Shown here: in pieces, positions 10,207 to 19,969 of the stretch
Numbering within the stretch: position 1 is the stretch's first letter
Layout of the letters: each line of letters begins with the position of its first letter
Origin: Rhizobium chutanense
GTDB taxonomy: Bacteria > Pseudomonadota > Alphaproteobacteria > Rhizobiales > Rhizobiaceae
DNA length: 64,000 nt
Reading direction: 5' to 3'
Assembly: GCF_002531935.1 (NCBI RefSeq)
Contig: NZ_NWSV01000009.1
Span: forward strand, 62,001-126,000
Notes under the pieces: model-generated
Database searches by the model: none
What the model saw: only the letters and a program-made list of their open reading frames with translations
Told to the model about the DNA's origin: nothing
Translations under genes and position numbers: made by a program

Positions 10207-11118
10207 TTATTTCCCCCGCTCTTCGGCCTTGGCCTGCGCATTCTGGAAGAAGACGATCGGGATCACCAGGATCATCAGCAGGATCGTGGCGACCGCCGAG
10301 GAGACCGGCCAGTCACGGTTGGCGTTGAATTCGTTCCAGAGCGTCTTGCCGATCATCAGCGTCTGCGAGCCGCCGAGCAGGTCGGGAATGACGAATTCAC
10401 CGACGGCGGGGATGAAGACCAGCATGCAGCCGGCCACCACGCCGGGGATCGACAGCGGAAAGGTGACGCGCCAGAAGGCCCGGATCGGCGTGCAGCCAAG
10501 ATCCTGCGCCGCCTCGATCAGCGTCCCGTCCATCTTTTCCAGCGCCGAATAGAGCGGCAGCACCATGAAGGGCAGATAGGAATAGACGATGCCGATATAG
10601 ACGGCGGTATTGGTGTTGAGGATGATCAGCGGGCTGTCGATAATGTGCAGCGATTGGAGAAGCTGGTTGAGAAGCCCTTCCGGCTTCAGGATGGCAATCC
10701 AGGAATAAACGCGGATCAAGAAGCTCGTCCAGAACGGCAGGATGACCAGCATGACCAGCGTCGGGCGGATGGTGCGCGGCGCCTGCGCCATGCCGTAGGC
10801 AATCGGATAGGCGATCAGCAGGGTGAGGAAGGTGGAGATGCCGGCAATCACCACGCTCGAGATATAGGCATTGATGTAAAGCGAATCCTCGGTGAGGTAG
10901 GTGTAGTTGTCCAGGGAAAGCTCGCCGATCTTGCTCCACAGCCCGGCCCAGCCGTCGGCCAGCGAGAAGACCGGCTCGTAGGGCGGCATGGCGATCGCCG
11001 TCGTCGACAGCGAGATGCGGAAGACGATGAAGAACGGCGCCAGGAAGAAGAGCAGCAGCCAAGCATAAGGGATGGTGATGACGAGACGATTGTAGAGGCC
11101 GGAGGCGAGCTTGCCCAT
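10207..11118 (-). CDS. potH: Putrescine/spermidine ABC transporter permease, PotH type
   Basis: A 303-residue permease with an N-terminal helix (LLLFFLAPFFIVFRISL), a large first periplasmic loop and the EAA motif EAAQDLGCTPIRAFWRV. It pairs with PotI to form the membrane channel. It begins 4 bases after the potG stop, consistent with one operon. Length and motif order fit the PotH/PotB family. Confidence 0.87.
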   Translation of the reverse strand: MGKLASGLYNRLVITIPYAWLLLFFLAPFFIVFRISLSTTAIAMPPYEPVFSLADGWAGLWSKIGELSLDNYTYLTEDSLYINAYISSVVIAGISTFLTLLIAYPIAYGMAQAPRTIRPTLVMLVILPFWTSFLIRVYSWIAILKPEGLLNQLLQSLHIIDSPLIILNTNTAVYIGIVYSYLPFMVLPLYSALEKMDGTLIEAAQDLGCTPIRAFWRVTFPLSIPGVVAGCMLVFIPAVGEFVIPDLLGGSQTLMIGKTLWNEFNANRDWPVSSAVATILLMILVIPIVFFQNAQAKAEERGK

Positions 11119-11122
11119 GAGG

Positions 11123-12265
11123 TCAATCCTTCAGCAGCACGCCGGCGTTCTCGTCGAACGAGATCCAGACTTCCTGGTCGTAGGTGAAGGGGTCGTCGAC
11201 CGCCCGCTGGGCATTGAGGGACGAGGCCTTGACGATCTTGCCGCTCTGCAATTTCACATGAAAGACGGTCATGTCGCCGAGATAGGCGATGTCCCAGAGT
11301 TCGCCCCTGGCGGCGTTGACCGAAGCATTGGCGGGTGCTGCACGCCCGACCCGCATCTTCTCCGGCCGGATGGCGAAGCCGACGGCGCTGCCGGCCGGCG
11401 GCGTCTCGGACGCGGCGACGCGCACGCTGAAGCCGCTGTCGACGGATATCTCGACGGCACCATTGCCCGATGCGGCGACCTTGCCGTCGAAGATGTTGAC
11501 GTCGCCGATGAAATCCGCAACGAAGCGGGAATTCGGCGCCTCGTAGATCTCCGCCGGTGTGGCCACCTGCACGACCTTGCCTTGGCTCATGACGGCGATG
11601 CGGTCGGCCATGGTCATCGCCTCTTCCTGATCGTGGGTGACGACGACGAAGGTGAGACCGAGGCTCTGCTGCAGGTCCATCAGCTCGAACTGGGTTTCCT
11701 CGCGCAGCTTCTTGTCGAGCGCGCCGAGCGGTTCGTCGAGCAGCAGCACCTTCGGGCGTTTGGCGAGCGAGCGGGCGAGCGCCACCCGCTGGCGCTGGCC
11801 GCCGGAAAGCTGGTTCGGCTTGCGGGAGGCGAACTGCTCGAGCTTGACGAGCTTCAGCATCTGCGAGACGCGGTCGGTCATCTCATCCTTGGCCATGCCG
11901 TCCTGTTTCAGGCCGAAGGCGATATTCTTCTCCACCGTCATGTGCGGGAAAAGCGCATAGGACTGGAACATCATATTGACCGGCCGCTTGTAGGGCGGCG
12001 TGCCGGCCATGTCGGTGCCATCGAGAACGATCTCGCCCGAAGTCGGCTGCTCGAAGCCGGCTAGCATGCGCAGCAGCGTCGACTTGCCGCAACCCGAAGC
12101 GCCGAGCAGCGCGAAGAACTCGCGGTGATAAATATTCAGCGACAGATCGTCGACGGCAGTAAAATCGCCGAAGCGCTTGGTGACATTCTTGAAAGCAATG
12201 AAGGGTTTTGCAGACGGATCGGTCCAAGGCGCAAAAGCGCGGCGGATATTGCCGAGAGACTTCAT
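11123..12265 (-). CDS. potG: Polyamine ABC transporter ATP-binding protein, PotG type
   Basis: A 380-residue ATPase powering the putrescine importer. Walker A is GASGCGKST, the signature is LSGGQRQRVALARSL, Walker B is VLLLDEPLGALD, followed by the switch histidine in VVVTHDQ. The C-terminal third is a TOBE-type regulatory domain. I start at the ATG at 12265 (MKSLGNIRRAF) because GGGGAAT lies 5 bases upstream; the longer ORF extends back through the potF-potG hairpin and potF. The pre-domain extension of about 35 residues before the ABC core is usual for PotG. Confidence 0.9.
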   Translation of the reverse strand: MKSLGNIRRAFAPWTDPSAKPFIAFKNVTKRFGDFTAVDDLSLNIYHREFFALLGASGCGKSTLLRMLAGFEQPTSGEIVLDGTDMAGTPPYKRPVNMMFQSYALFPHMTVEKNIAFGLKQDGMAKDEMTDRVSQMLKLVKLEQFASRKPNQLSGGQRQRVALARSLAKRPKVLLLDEPLGALDKKLREETQFELMDLQQSLGLTFVVVTHDQEEAMTMADRIAVMSQGKVVQVATPAEIYEAPNSRFVADFIGDVNIFDGKVAASGNGAVEISVDSGFSVRVAASETPPAGSAVGFAIRPEKMRVGRAAPANASVNAARGELWDIAYLGDMTVFHVKLQSGKIVKASSLNAQRAVDDPFTYDQEVWISFDENAGVLLKD

Positions 12266-12318
12266 ATTATTCCCCGAATAAAGGTTTTTCCGGCCTCCAC
12301 CCCAGGCCGGTAATCGAA

Positions 12319-12344
12319 AGGCCCGGACGTTTCCGTCCGGGCCT
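12319..12344 (-). terminator. Intercistronic hairpin between potF and potG
   Basis: Perfect 11-bp stem AGGCCCGGACG / CGTCCGGGCCT with a 4-base loop, just after the potF stop. Only a short TTT follows, so it is likely a partial terminator or mRNA-stabilising stem that keeps binding-protein mRNA in excess over the transporter mRNA. Confidence 0.6.
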
Positions 12345-12357
12345 AAGACTGAAATAA

Positions 12358-13455
12358 TTACTGGCCGGTGACGATCTTCGTCCAGAGGCGCGTCCCCAGG
12401 CGCTGCGTTTTCGGATCCCACGGCTTGACCGTGAAGAGGTTCTTCATCACCGCTTCTGTGGGATAGACGGCCGGGTCTTCCAGAATGTCCTTGCTGACGA
12501 GTTGCTGCGAAGCCTTGTTACCGTTGGCATAGAAGGTGTGGTCGCTCGCCTTGGCGATGACCTCGGGCCGCATCATGTAGTTCAGGAATTCGTGGGCTTC
12601 GGCGACATGGGGCGCATCGGCGGGGATCGCCATCATGTCGAACCACATCTGGGCGCCTTGCGGGGGCACCGAATAATTGACCTCGACGCCGTTCTTGGCT
12701 TCGGCGGCACGGTCGCGCGCCTGCAGCATGTCGCCGGAATAACCGAAGGCGATGCAGATGTCGCCATTGGCAAGCGCATTGATATATTCGGACGAGTGGA
12801 ACTTGCGGATATTGGGGCGGACGGCCGTCAGCAGTTCTTCGGCCTTCTTGAAATCCTCGGCCTTGGTGGAGTTCGGGTCGAGGCCGAGATAACGAAACGC
12901 GGTGGTGATGACGTCCTTCGGCGTGTCGAGAACGTAAATGCCGCAATCCTTGAACTTTGCAGCGACCTTCGGATCGAAGATCACTTCGAGGCCCGGCTTG
13001 GCATCTGGGCCGAGGATTTCGGCGACCTTCTTGACGTTGTAACCGATGCCGTCCGTGCCCCACATGTAATCGACAGCGTGTTCGTTGCCCGGGTCGTATT
13101 CGGCGGTGCGCTGCTGGATCACATCCCACATGTTGGAAAGGTTCGGCAGTTTCGACTTGTCGAGCTTCTGGAAGACTCCGGCCTGAATCTGGCGCTGCAG
13201 GAAGTCGGCCGTGGGAACGACGACATCATAACCCGTGCCGCCGGCAAGCAGCTTGGTTTCCACCGTCTCGTTGGAATCGAAGGTGTCGTAGACGACCTTG
13301 ATGCCGGTTTCCTTGGTGAAGTCGGTCAGGATGGAGTCGTCGATATAATCCGACCAGTTGTAGACGTTGACCACGCGCTCCTGCGCAAAGGCCGGAGCGG
13401 CGGCAAGGAGTGCGGCAACGGCGGCGGCCGTCACGCTTGGGATGATTGACCTCAT
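12358..13455 (-). CDS. potF: Periplasmic putrescine-binding protein, PotF type
   Basis: A 365-residue secreted binding protein with a signal peptide (residues 1-23, cleavage after APAFA). The mature start RVVNVYNWSDYIDDSIL is a hallmark of the PotD/PotF family, where the Trp/Ser/Asp segment helps form the polyamine site. CAGGAGA sits 5 bases upstream of the ATG at 13455, and earlier in-frame codons are rejected. It is the promoter-proximal gene of potFGHI and delivers substrate to PotH-PotI. Choice between PotF (putrescine) and PotD (spermidine) is not certain. Confidence 0.9.
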   Translation of the reverse strand: MRSIIPSVTAAAVAALLAAAPAFAQERVVNVYNWSDYIDDSILTDFTKETGIKVVYDTFDSNETVETKLLAGGTGYDVVVPTADFLQRQIQAGVFQKLDKSKLPNLSNMWDVIQQRTAEYDPGNEHAVDYMWGTDGIGYNVKKVAEILGPDAKPGLEVIFDPKVAAKFKDCGIYVLDTPKDVITTAFRYLGLDPNSTKAEDFKKAEELLTAVRPNIRKFHSSEYINALANGDICIAFGYSGDMLQARDRAAEAKNGVEVNYSVPPQGAQMWFDMMAIPADAPHVAEAHEFLNYMMRPEVIAKASDHTFYANGNKASQQLVSKDILEDPAVYPTEAVMKNLFTVKPWDPKTQRLGTRLWTKIVTGQ

Positions 13456-13581
13456 GACTTCTCCTGTTTGTTCAAAGATTCCGCACCCCCGGAGATCTTT
13501 TCCCTCTGGTTTTGCTCGCAGACTAAGAAGGAATTTCGCAGCCCACAAGCGCAAAATCCTGCCGCTTCAACGATTTCACAA

Positions 13582-14991
13582 TCACTGGAAATCGAAGGCG
13601 CTGAGCCCGGCCACCATCTCGTCGAGACCGAGCGGCCGTGTCACCGGCGGCTCGGCCCGGGAAAGGCAGCCACGCCGCTCGCAGAGCCGGCAGGCCGGAC
13701 CGATTTCAACCGGATCGAGCGCCGTCGCCTGGCCGTAGACCAGGGCCTCGCCGAGGGCAGCGTCGCAGCCGATCAGGATTGCGGTGCGCCGCAGCCTTTC
13801 GCCGAATTCGACGCTTGGCCCCTCCAGGGTGCGGGCGACCGTCAGGAAGGATGCGCCGTCCGGCATGACGACCGTTTCGGCCAGAATCTGGCCCGGCTGC
13901 AGGAAGGCGGCGTGGATATTGAGCTTCGGACAGCCGCCGCCGAAACGGGCCTGCGGAAAGCCCTGGGCGCCCGCCCGGCGCAGCCGGTGGCCGGCGGCAT
14001 CGATCTCGATCAGGAAGAAGGAGATTGCGGCTGCCCCCGGCCGCTGCAGCATGGCAAGGCGCGCGGCGGCATGGCCGAAGGAGACGCCGAAACGCGCCCT
14101 GAGAATATCGATATCGTAACGCGTCGCCTTGGCCGCGGACAGAAAGGCTTCGTAGGGCATGGCGAGCGCTAGGGCGGCGATGCGGGCAAGCTCGAAGCGG
14201 GCGATGCGGCGGGCCTCGGCGGAGGAGAGCTGCAGATCGTCGAGTTCGGCATCGATGGCCGGCGCCAAGGCAAGGGTCGCCGCCTCGACGGCCATCTCGT
14301 GCGCACGGTCGGCCGGCGACAGGCGCTCGGAGATGAAAAGCCGCATCGAATGCCGGTCGAAACGGCGGCGCAGATCCGGCATGACGTGGACCGGCAGGAT
14401 CCGCACCGCGATGCCGCGCTCGGCACGCAGCCAATCCTTCAGGCCGGCGGCAAGATCGACACCGCCGGGTAGCGTCGCGGCAAAGGCTTCCGCCGCCGTC
14501 TCGATCCGCCCGAAATAGCCGGACCGGCGCTCCAGCGTCTCGCGTACCTCGTCGAGCGGCAACCGGCCGGCGGCAACGGGCGCATGGCCCTCGGCGGCCA
14601 TCAGCGCCGTCAGATCGGACAGCCGTGCGGCCTGCTCACGATAAGCGCGATAGAGCTTGATCATGCCGCTTGCGGCGTTGGGCGCGGCTTCCGCCACCTC
14701 GACCAGTTCCTGGTCGCCGGGCAATTCGCCCGCCAGCAGCGGATCGGCAAAGACTTCCTTGAGCTGGCCGAGACTGCCGCCGGTCTGTCCGCGCAACTCC
14801 TCCAGATCCACCCTGTAGACGGCCGCAAGCTTCAAAAGCAGCTGCACCGTCAGCGGCCGCTGGTTGCGCTCGATCAGGTTCAGGTAGGAAGGCGATATTT
14901 CCAGCGCCTCGGCCATGGCGGTCTGCGTCAGCGCCAGCGCATTGCGGATGCGCCGCAATTTCGGGCCTGCGAATATCTTTCGTTCCGCCAT
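13582..14991 (-). CDS. ScfR/RamB-family short-chain acyl-CoA responsive regulator
   Basis: A 469-residue regulator with an Xre-type helix-turn-helix (about residues 10-62, LRRIRNALALTQTAMAEAL), an IrrE-like central domain near 175-290, and the C-terminal DUF2083 domain with the cysteine cluster C-R-L-C-E-R-R-G-C. Proteins of this build control acetate, propionate and glyoxylate-cycle genes, such as RamB with isocitrate lyase in corynebacteria. It is divergent from aceA across 192 bases, making aceA the likely target. The ATG at 14991 has AAAGGG 8 bases upstream; a TTG six codons earlier is less likely. Confidence 0.82.
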   Translation of the reverse strand: MAERKIFAGPKLRRIRNALALTQTAMAEALEISPSYLNLIERNQRPLTVQLLLKLAAVYRVDLEELRGQTGGSLGQLKEVFADPLLAGELPGDQELVEVAEAAPNAASGMIKLYRAYREQAARLSDLTALMAAEGHAPVAAGRLPLDEVRETLERRSGYFGRIETAAEAFAATLPGGVDLAAGLKDWLRAERGIAVRILPVHVMPDLRRRFDRHSMRLFISERLSPADRAHEMAVEAATLALAPAIDAELDDLQLSSAEARRIARFELARIAALALAMPYEAFLSAAKATRYDIDILRARFGVSFGHAAARLAMLQRPGAAAISFFLIEIDAAGHRLRRAGAQGFPQARFGGGCPKLNIHAAFLQPGQILAETVVMPDGASFLTVARTLEGPSVEFGERLRRTAILIGCDAALGEALVYGQATALDPVEIGPACRLCERRGCLSRAEPPVTRPLGLDEMVAGLSAFDFQ

Positions 14992-15013
14992 TGTCACACC
15001 CTTTGACAAGAAA

Positions 15014-15056
15014 GCGGCGCCAGCTTTTACAAAATTTTACAATTTCACAGCGCCGC
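15014..15056. promoter_or_regulatory. Possible operator between the ScfR-like gene and aceA
   Basis: A direct repeat TTTTACAAAATTTTACAA (15025-15042) lies inside 7-bp GC inverted arms GCGGCGC (15014-15020) and GCGCCGC (15050-15056). It sits 24 bases upstream of the regulator's start and 128 bases upstream of aceA. It is a plausible binding site for the divergent regulator, by position and repeat structure only. Confidence 0.4.
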
Positions 15057-15183
15057 CCTGTCAATCCTCGTCATCTTAACCTCTTTCCAGCCAGGAAATC
15101 AAAGGTTTTTCTGGCTATGCCGCGCGAAATTGTCAATCTTGTCATCAACACCCCTGACATCGGTTTTTCGTGAGGAGATCAGC

Positions 15184-16473
<1,290 letters not shown>

Positions 16474-16494
16474 CCCGAAGAAGAGGAGACGATC

Positions 16495-16731
16495 ATGGCA
16501 TCCATTTCACGCGTCAGGGAACGGGCCGAGGAGCAGGCAACCAGCATGAGCGAGGATCAGCAGACGACGATCCGCATGCTCGCCAACGACCTGCATCGGC
16601 TGAACCAATCGGTCATGAAGGCCGTCGAGGCCGGCGTCTCGGTCGAGCTGGTGCGCTCGGCCCGCCATCACGGCGGCGACGGCAACTGGGGCGACCTGCT
16701 GATCCCCGTCGTCGTCACCAACCGGCACTGA
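16495..16731 (+). CDS. Conserved-looking small hypothetical protein downstream of aceA
   Basis: A 78-residue soluble protein with an N-terminal helical, heptad-like part (about residues 20-48) and a C-terminal GDGNWGDLLIPVV segment. GAGGAGA lies 6 bases upstream of its ATG, and it sits 21 bases after aceA and just before a terminator, so it should be cotranscribed with isocitrate lyase. I do not recognise the family. A modulatory or assembly role for the glyoxylate enzymes is conceivable but only from position. Confidence 0.75.
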   Translation: MASISRVRERAEEQATSMSEDQQTTIRMLANDLHRLNQSVMKAVEAGVSVELVRSARHHGGDGNWGDLLIPVVVTNRH

Positions 16732-16735
16732 GGAG

Positions 16736-16771
16736 AACCGCCCGCGCATCCGAAGAGATGCGCGGGCGGTT
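16736..16771 (+). terminator. Terminator of the aceA operon
   Basis: Perfect 15-bp stem AACCGCCCGCGCATC / GATGCGCGGGCGGTT with a 6-base loop, directly after the small ORF. No long T tract follows, but stem strength is high. It also serves the convergent LysR gene. Confidence 0.7.
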
Positions 16772-16782
16772 CATCGTAAATT

Positions 16783-17652
16783 TCAGCCGCGGCTCGGCCG
16801 TTTTCCGGCGAAGAGATCGGAATAACTTCTGATCAGCTTGGTCATGCGGTCGGCGACCGTACGGATCTCCGGGCGATGGCGGTCCTCGGCATTCATGACG
16901 ATCCATTGCGCGTGGCGCAATTCCGGCAACTCGCCGCCAAGCCGCTGCAATTGCGGATCGAGATCGCCGACGAAACAGGGAAGCACGGTCTTGCCGGCGC
17001 CGGCGCGCACCAGATCCGGCAGCGACCGCGGCCGGTTGACGGTGGCGACGATATCCGTTGCGGCATGGGCGTGCGGCCAGCGCAGATAGGCCGAGATCGC
17101 CTCCTCCTCGGCGACCGCGATCCAGCGTTCGTCGGTCTCGGCGGCGTTGCGCCTGATATAACAGGCATAGGCCACCTCGCCGAGCCGGCGTGCGGCCAGA
17201 TTGGCCTCCTCCGGCTCGAAGGCGCGAATGCCGATATCGCTCTCGCGATAGGCAAGGCTCGCCCGCGCCTCGCCAATGGTGAGCGAAATGGCGAAGGCAT
17301 CGCCCGGCATGCGGATTGCCGTGAAATTCTCCGTCAGCAGCCAGGCGACCCAGGTGCCGGCGGCGATCCGGACCGTCGTGCCGCCCTCGCCCGATTGGCG
17401 CCAGGCGTCGACCTTGCGGGCGGCTGCCTCCATCTCCTGAAGGTGGTCGAGCAGCGCCTGGCCATCCCGGGTCAGGCGGTAGCCGGTCTGGCTGCGCGAA
17501 AACAAGGCGCGGCCGATCTCCTGTTCGAGATCAAGCATGCGCCGGCCGACGGTTGCGGGGCTGAGCCCGCTTGCCGTGCTTGCCCCCGTCAGGCCGCCGA
17601 GGCGGGCGACCTGCAGGAAAAGCTGATAGGAATCCCAATTCGCATTTTTCAT
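16783..17652 (-). CDS. LysR-family transcriptional regulator
   Basis: A 289-residue regulator with an N-terminal winged HTH (residues 6-63; SPATVGRRMLDLEQEIGRALFSR) followed by a linker helix and an effector-binding domain of the LysR type. No target can be named. It is divergent from a short doubtful ORF and convergent with the aceA operon. A perfect 18-bp palindrome covers its own start codon, which suggests autoregulation. Its effector is unknown. Confidence 0.85.
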   Translation of the reverse strand: MKNANWDSYQLFLQVARLGGLTGASTASGLSPATVGRRMLDLEQEIGRALFSRSQTGYRLTRDGQALLDHLQEMEAAARKVDAWRQSGEGGTTVRIAAGTWVAWLLTENFTAIRMPGDAFAISLTIGEARASLAYRESDIGIRAFEPEEANLAARRLGEVAYACYIRRNAAETDERWIAVAEEEAISAYLRWPHAHAATDIVATVNRPRSLPDLVRAGAGKTVLPCFVGDLDPQLQRLGGELPELRHAQWIVMNAEDRHRPEIRTVADRMTKLIRSYSDLFAGKRPSRG

Positions 17653-17695
17653 TAATGAAAAACATAGCGGGATTTTCTCTGTTTATGAAGAGAAA
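17645..17695. promoter_or_regulatory. Palindromes at the LysR gene start
   Basis: TTTTTCATTAATGAAAAA (17645-17662) is a perfect 18-bp palindrome whose right half on the minus strand includes the LysR ATG. A second inverted repeat, TTTCTCT-N8-AGAGAAA, lies at 17674-17695. Both fall in the divergent control region. Confidence 0.5.
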
Positions 17696-17742
17696 TTCGA
17701 AGCCTAAATCATGGGATGTCTTCTACAGGAAAGGACATCGCC

Positions 17743-17997
17743 ATGATCGACATGATCATCATCGGAGGCATCCAGGGATTTCGGCACGATCGCAGGCCGG
17801 GCGGCGGCAAGGCGGAGGAGGATCGGTTCTATGCCGAATTCGGAGACGATAGCGTCATCCGCTTCGCCACCTGGCTGGCCTCGATCGAACTCATTTTGAA
17901 GCACGTTGCGTCGAAGGGACTACGCCGCAAAGCGGCGGCGCGATCCTGCGGCGGCTCTGGCCGCGTGCCTCAGGCGACTTTCCTTGCGCCGCGGTGA
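17743..17997 (+). CDS. Small hypothetical ORF, doubtful
   Basis: An 84-codon ORF from the ATG at 17743, preceded by AGGAAAGG, divergent from the LysR gene. Its beginning (MIDMIIIGGI) is hydrophobic, but the rest is charged and Arg/Gly-rich and unlike a known fold. It overlaps the 3' end of the convergent chemoreceptor gene by 28 bases. It may be a remnant of a LysR-controlled gene or not coding at all. Confidence 0.3.
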   Translation: MIDMIIIGGIQGFRHDRRPGGGKAEEDRFYAEFGDDSVIRFATWLASIELILKHVASKGLRRKAAARSCGGSGRVPQATFLAPR

Positions 17998-19817
17998 GCC
18001 GTGGCGGGCTCTGCGATGATGCGGAACCGCTCGATCAGCGCCATCAACGTATCGGCTTCGCCGGCAAGCAGGCGGCTTGCCTGCGTCGTCTCGGCCACCA
18101 TCGAAGCGTTCTTCTCGGTCATCTGGTCCATGGCGTTGACCGAACCGTTGACCTCCTGAAGTGCTGCCGACTGGTCGCGGCTGGCGGTGGCGATGGTCTC
18201 GACATGACCGCTGATCGCGATGATCTCCTGGCTGATCGAGGCCAGGACGCTGCCGGTCTTCTGAACCAGCTCGGAGCCCACCGTCACTTCCCGGCTCGAG
18301 GTCTCGATCAGCGACTTGATCTGGCGCGCCGCATCGGCCGAACGCTGGGCGAGTTCGCGGACCTCCTGGGCGACGACGGCAAAACCCTTGCCTGCCTCGC
18401 CGGCGCGCGCCGCCTCGATGCCAGCGTTCAGCGCCAGAAGGTTGGTCTGGAAGGCGATATCGTCGATCACCTCGATGATCTGCTCGATCTGCTGCGAGGC
18501 CTGCTCGATGCGCTCCATGGCGGCGACGGCATCGCCGACGACGGCGCCGGAATTGTCGGCGGTCTTCTTGGTGGCGGCGACGACATTGTTGGCTTCGCGG
18601 GCGCGCTCGGCCGACGAGCGAACCGTGACGGTGATCTCCTCCACCGCCGCGGCGGTCTCTTCGAGACTTGCCGCCTGCGCCTCGGTGCGCTTGGAAAGCT
18701 CGCCTGTCGAAACCGAGACGGCGCCGCTGTTGCGCTGGATGGTCGAGGCGCTGTCGCGGATGCCGGAGAGCGTATCCTGGAGCCGCAGCAGGGAAGCGTT
18801 GAAATCGACGCGTAGTTGCTCCAGCCGGCCGACGAAGGGCGTGCCGATCGTTTCCGAGACATCACCCTGCGACAGGCGTCCGAGGCCGGCGGCAAGCTGG
18901 TTGACGGCAAAGTCGATCTGGCTGTCGAGCGAGCGCTTGTCGGCATCGTTCCTGGCGCGTTCTGCATCGCTCAAGGCACGCTGTTCGGCCGCCTGCGTTT
19001 CCAGGTCGCGCCTGGCGCGGGCGCTGTCGCGAAACAATGCCAAAGCCCGGCCGATATCGCCGAACTCGTTGTTCTTGTCGACGCAAGGGATTGCGCCATC
19101 GAGATCGCCTGATGAAATCGAGCGAACGCTCGCGGTCAGCGCCTGCAACGGCTTCACCGACAGGCGGATCGCATAGAAGGCGAGGACGCCGACGATGAGC
19201 ATGACGACGAGGCCGACGCCGAGAACCAGCATCTGCAGCTCATTCAGCCTTTGGTAATAGAGTTCCATCGGAATGCCGATGAAGAGAATGCCGACATTGG
19301 CATTCGATGCATTCTTGATCGGAAAATAGCCGGTCATGAATTTGCGGCCGAAGAGATCCGCCGGGCCATAATAGGCTTCGCCCCTGGCGAGAACCGGCTG
19401 GGCGGGGTGCTCGGCGACGAGCTTGGTGCCGACGGCGCGGTCGCCGTTTTCCTTCTTGACGTTCGTGGAAATGCGAACGTAGTCGCTGCCCTGCTTCTGG
19501 AAGATGGTGGCGACGCCGGCGATCGACTGTGCCGTGCGGTCGACCAGCGAATGATCGGCAAGCGTGGGAACGGCGTCTTCGGTCACGGCGGAGATCTGGT
19601 TGTCCTTCAGCTCGATCTTGGCCGCCTGATCGGCCGCCCCATAGAGGACGGCCATGGCGCGGGTGGCTTCCCTGGCATCGGCAACCGCACCGTCCATGAC
19701 ATAGCGGCTCAGATTGTAGTAGGTCGCGCCGACGATGGCGGCCGTGCTGATCGCCAGCAGAAACAATGTGATCGCAACGATCTGGCGAACGATCGAGGTG
19801 GAGAAAAGGCGCAGCAT
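17970..19817 (-). CDS. Methyl-accepting chemotaxis protein with periplasmic cache-like domain
   Basis: A 615-residue chemoreceptor. TM1 is at about residues 10-32, a periplasmic sensor of single-cache type at 33-193 (with DLFGRKFMTGYFPIKN near its end), TM2 at about 195-217, then HAMP and a long coiled-coil signalling domain. The hairpin tip DDIAFQTNLLALNAGIEAAR is intact. No C-terminal CheR-docking pentapeptide is seen. The neighbour upstream is a paralogue with almost the same signalling half, separated by a terminator. The ligand is unknown. Confidence 0.92.
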   Translation of the reverse strand: MLRLFSTSIVRQIVAITLFLLAISTAAIVGATYYNLSRYVMDGAVADAREATRAMAVLYGAADQAAKIELKDNQISAVTEDAVPTLADHSLVDRTAQSIAGVATIFQKQGSDYVRISTNVKKENGDRAVGTKLVAEHPAQPVLARGEAYYGPADLFGRKFMTGYFPIKNASNANVGILFIGIPMELYYQRLNELQMLVLGVGLVVMLIVGVLAFYAIRLSVKPLQALTASVRSISSGDLDGAIPCVDKNNEFGDIGRALALFRDSARARRDLETQAAEQRALSDAERARNDADKRSLDSQIDFAVNQLAAGLGRLSQGDVSETIGTPFVGRLEQLRVDFNASLLRLQDTLSGIRDSASTIQRNSGAVSVSTGELSKRTEAQAASLEETAAAVEEITVTVRSSAERAREANNVVAATKKTADNSGAVVGDAVAAMERIEQASQQIEQIIEVIDDIAFQTNLLALNAGIEAARAGEAGKGFAVVAQEVRELAQRSADAARQIKSLIETSSREVTVGSELVQKTGSVLASISQEIIAISGHVETIATASRDQSAALQEVNGSVNAMDQMTEKNASMVAETTQASRLLAGEADTLMALIERFRIIAEPATAHRGARKVA

Positions 19818-19916
19818 CAGGACCCCCGGGAGAAACCAAGGCTAAATTAAGCGAAAAGCGTTAAGGAAAATTTTCCGTAAATCAGGGCCGCCGGCCGCGC
19901 GATTGTGAAACACAGA

Positions 19917-19944
19917 AACGGCCCCGGGAAAAGCCGGGGCCGTT
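19917..19944 (-). terminator. Terminator between the two chemoreceptor genes
   Basis: Perfect 11-bp stem AACGGCCCCGG / CCGGGGCCGTT with a GAAAAG loop, 26 bases past the stop of the upstream chemoreceptor gene. It separates the two paralogues into independent transcripts. Confidence 0.75.
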
Positions 19945-19969
19945 CGAATGAAGACACATCAGGCGGCGG

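Noticed and set aside
9754..11187. 477-codon plus-strand ORF across pot genes
   Set aside because: Asp/Arg/Gln/His-rich antisense shadow of the potI and potH permease genes.
19847..19864. TTAA-N10-TTAA before the smaller chemoreceptor gene
   Set aside because: The spacing is 10, not 7, so it does not fit the CtrA pattern.
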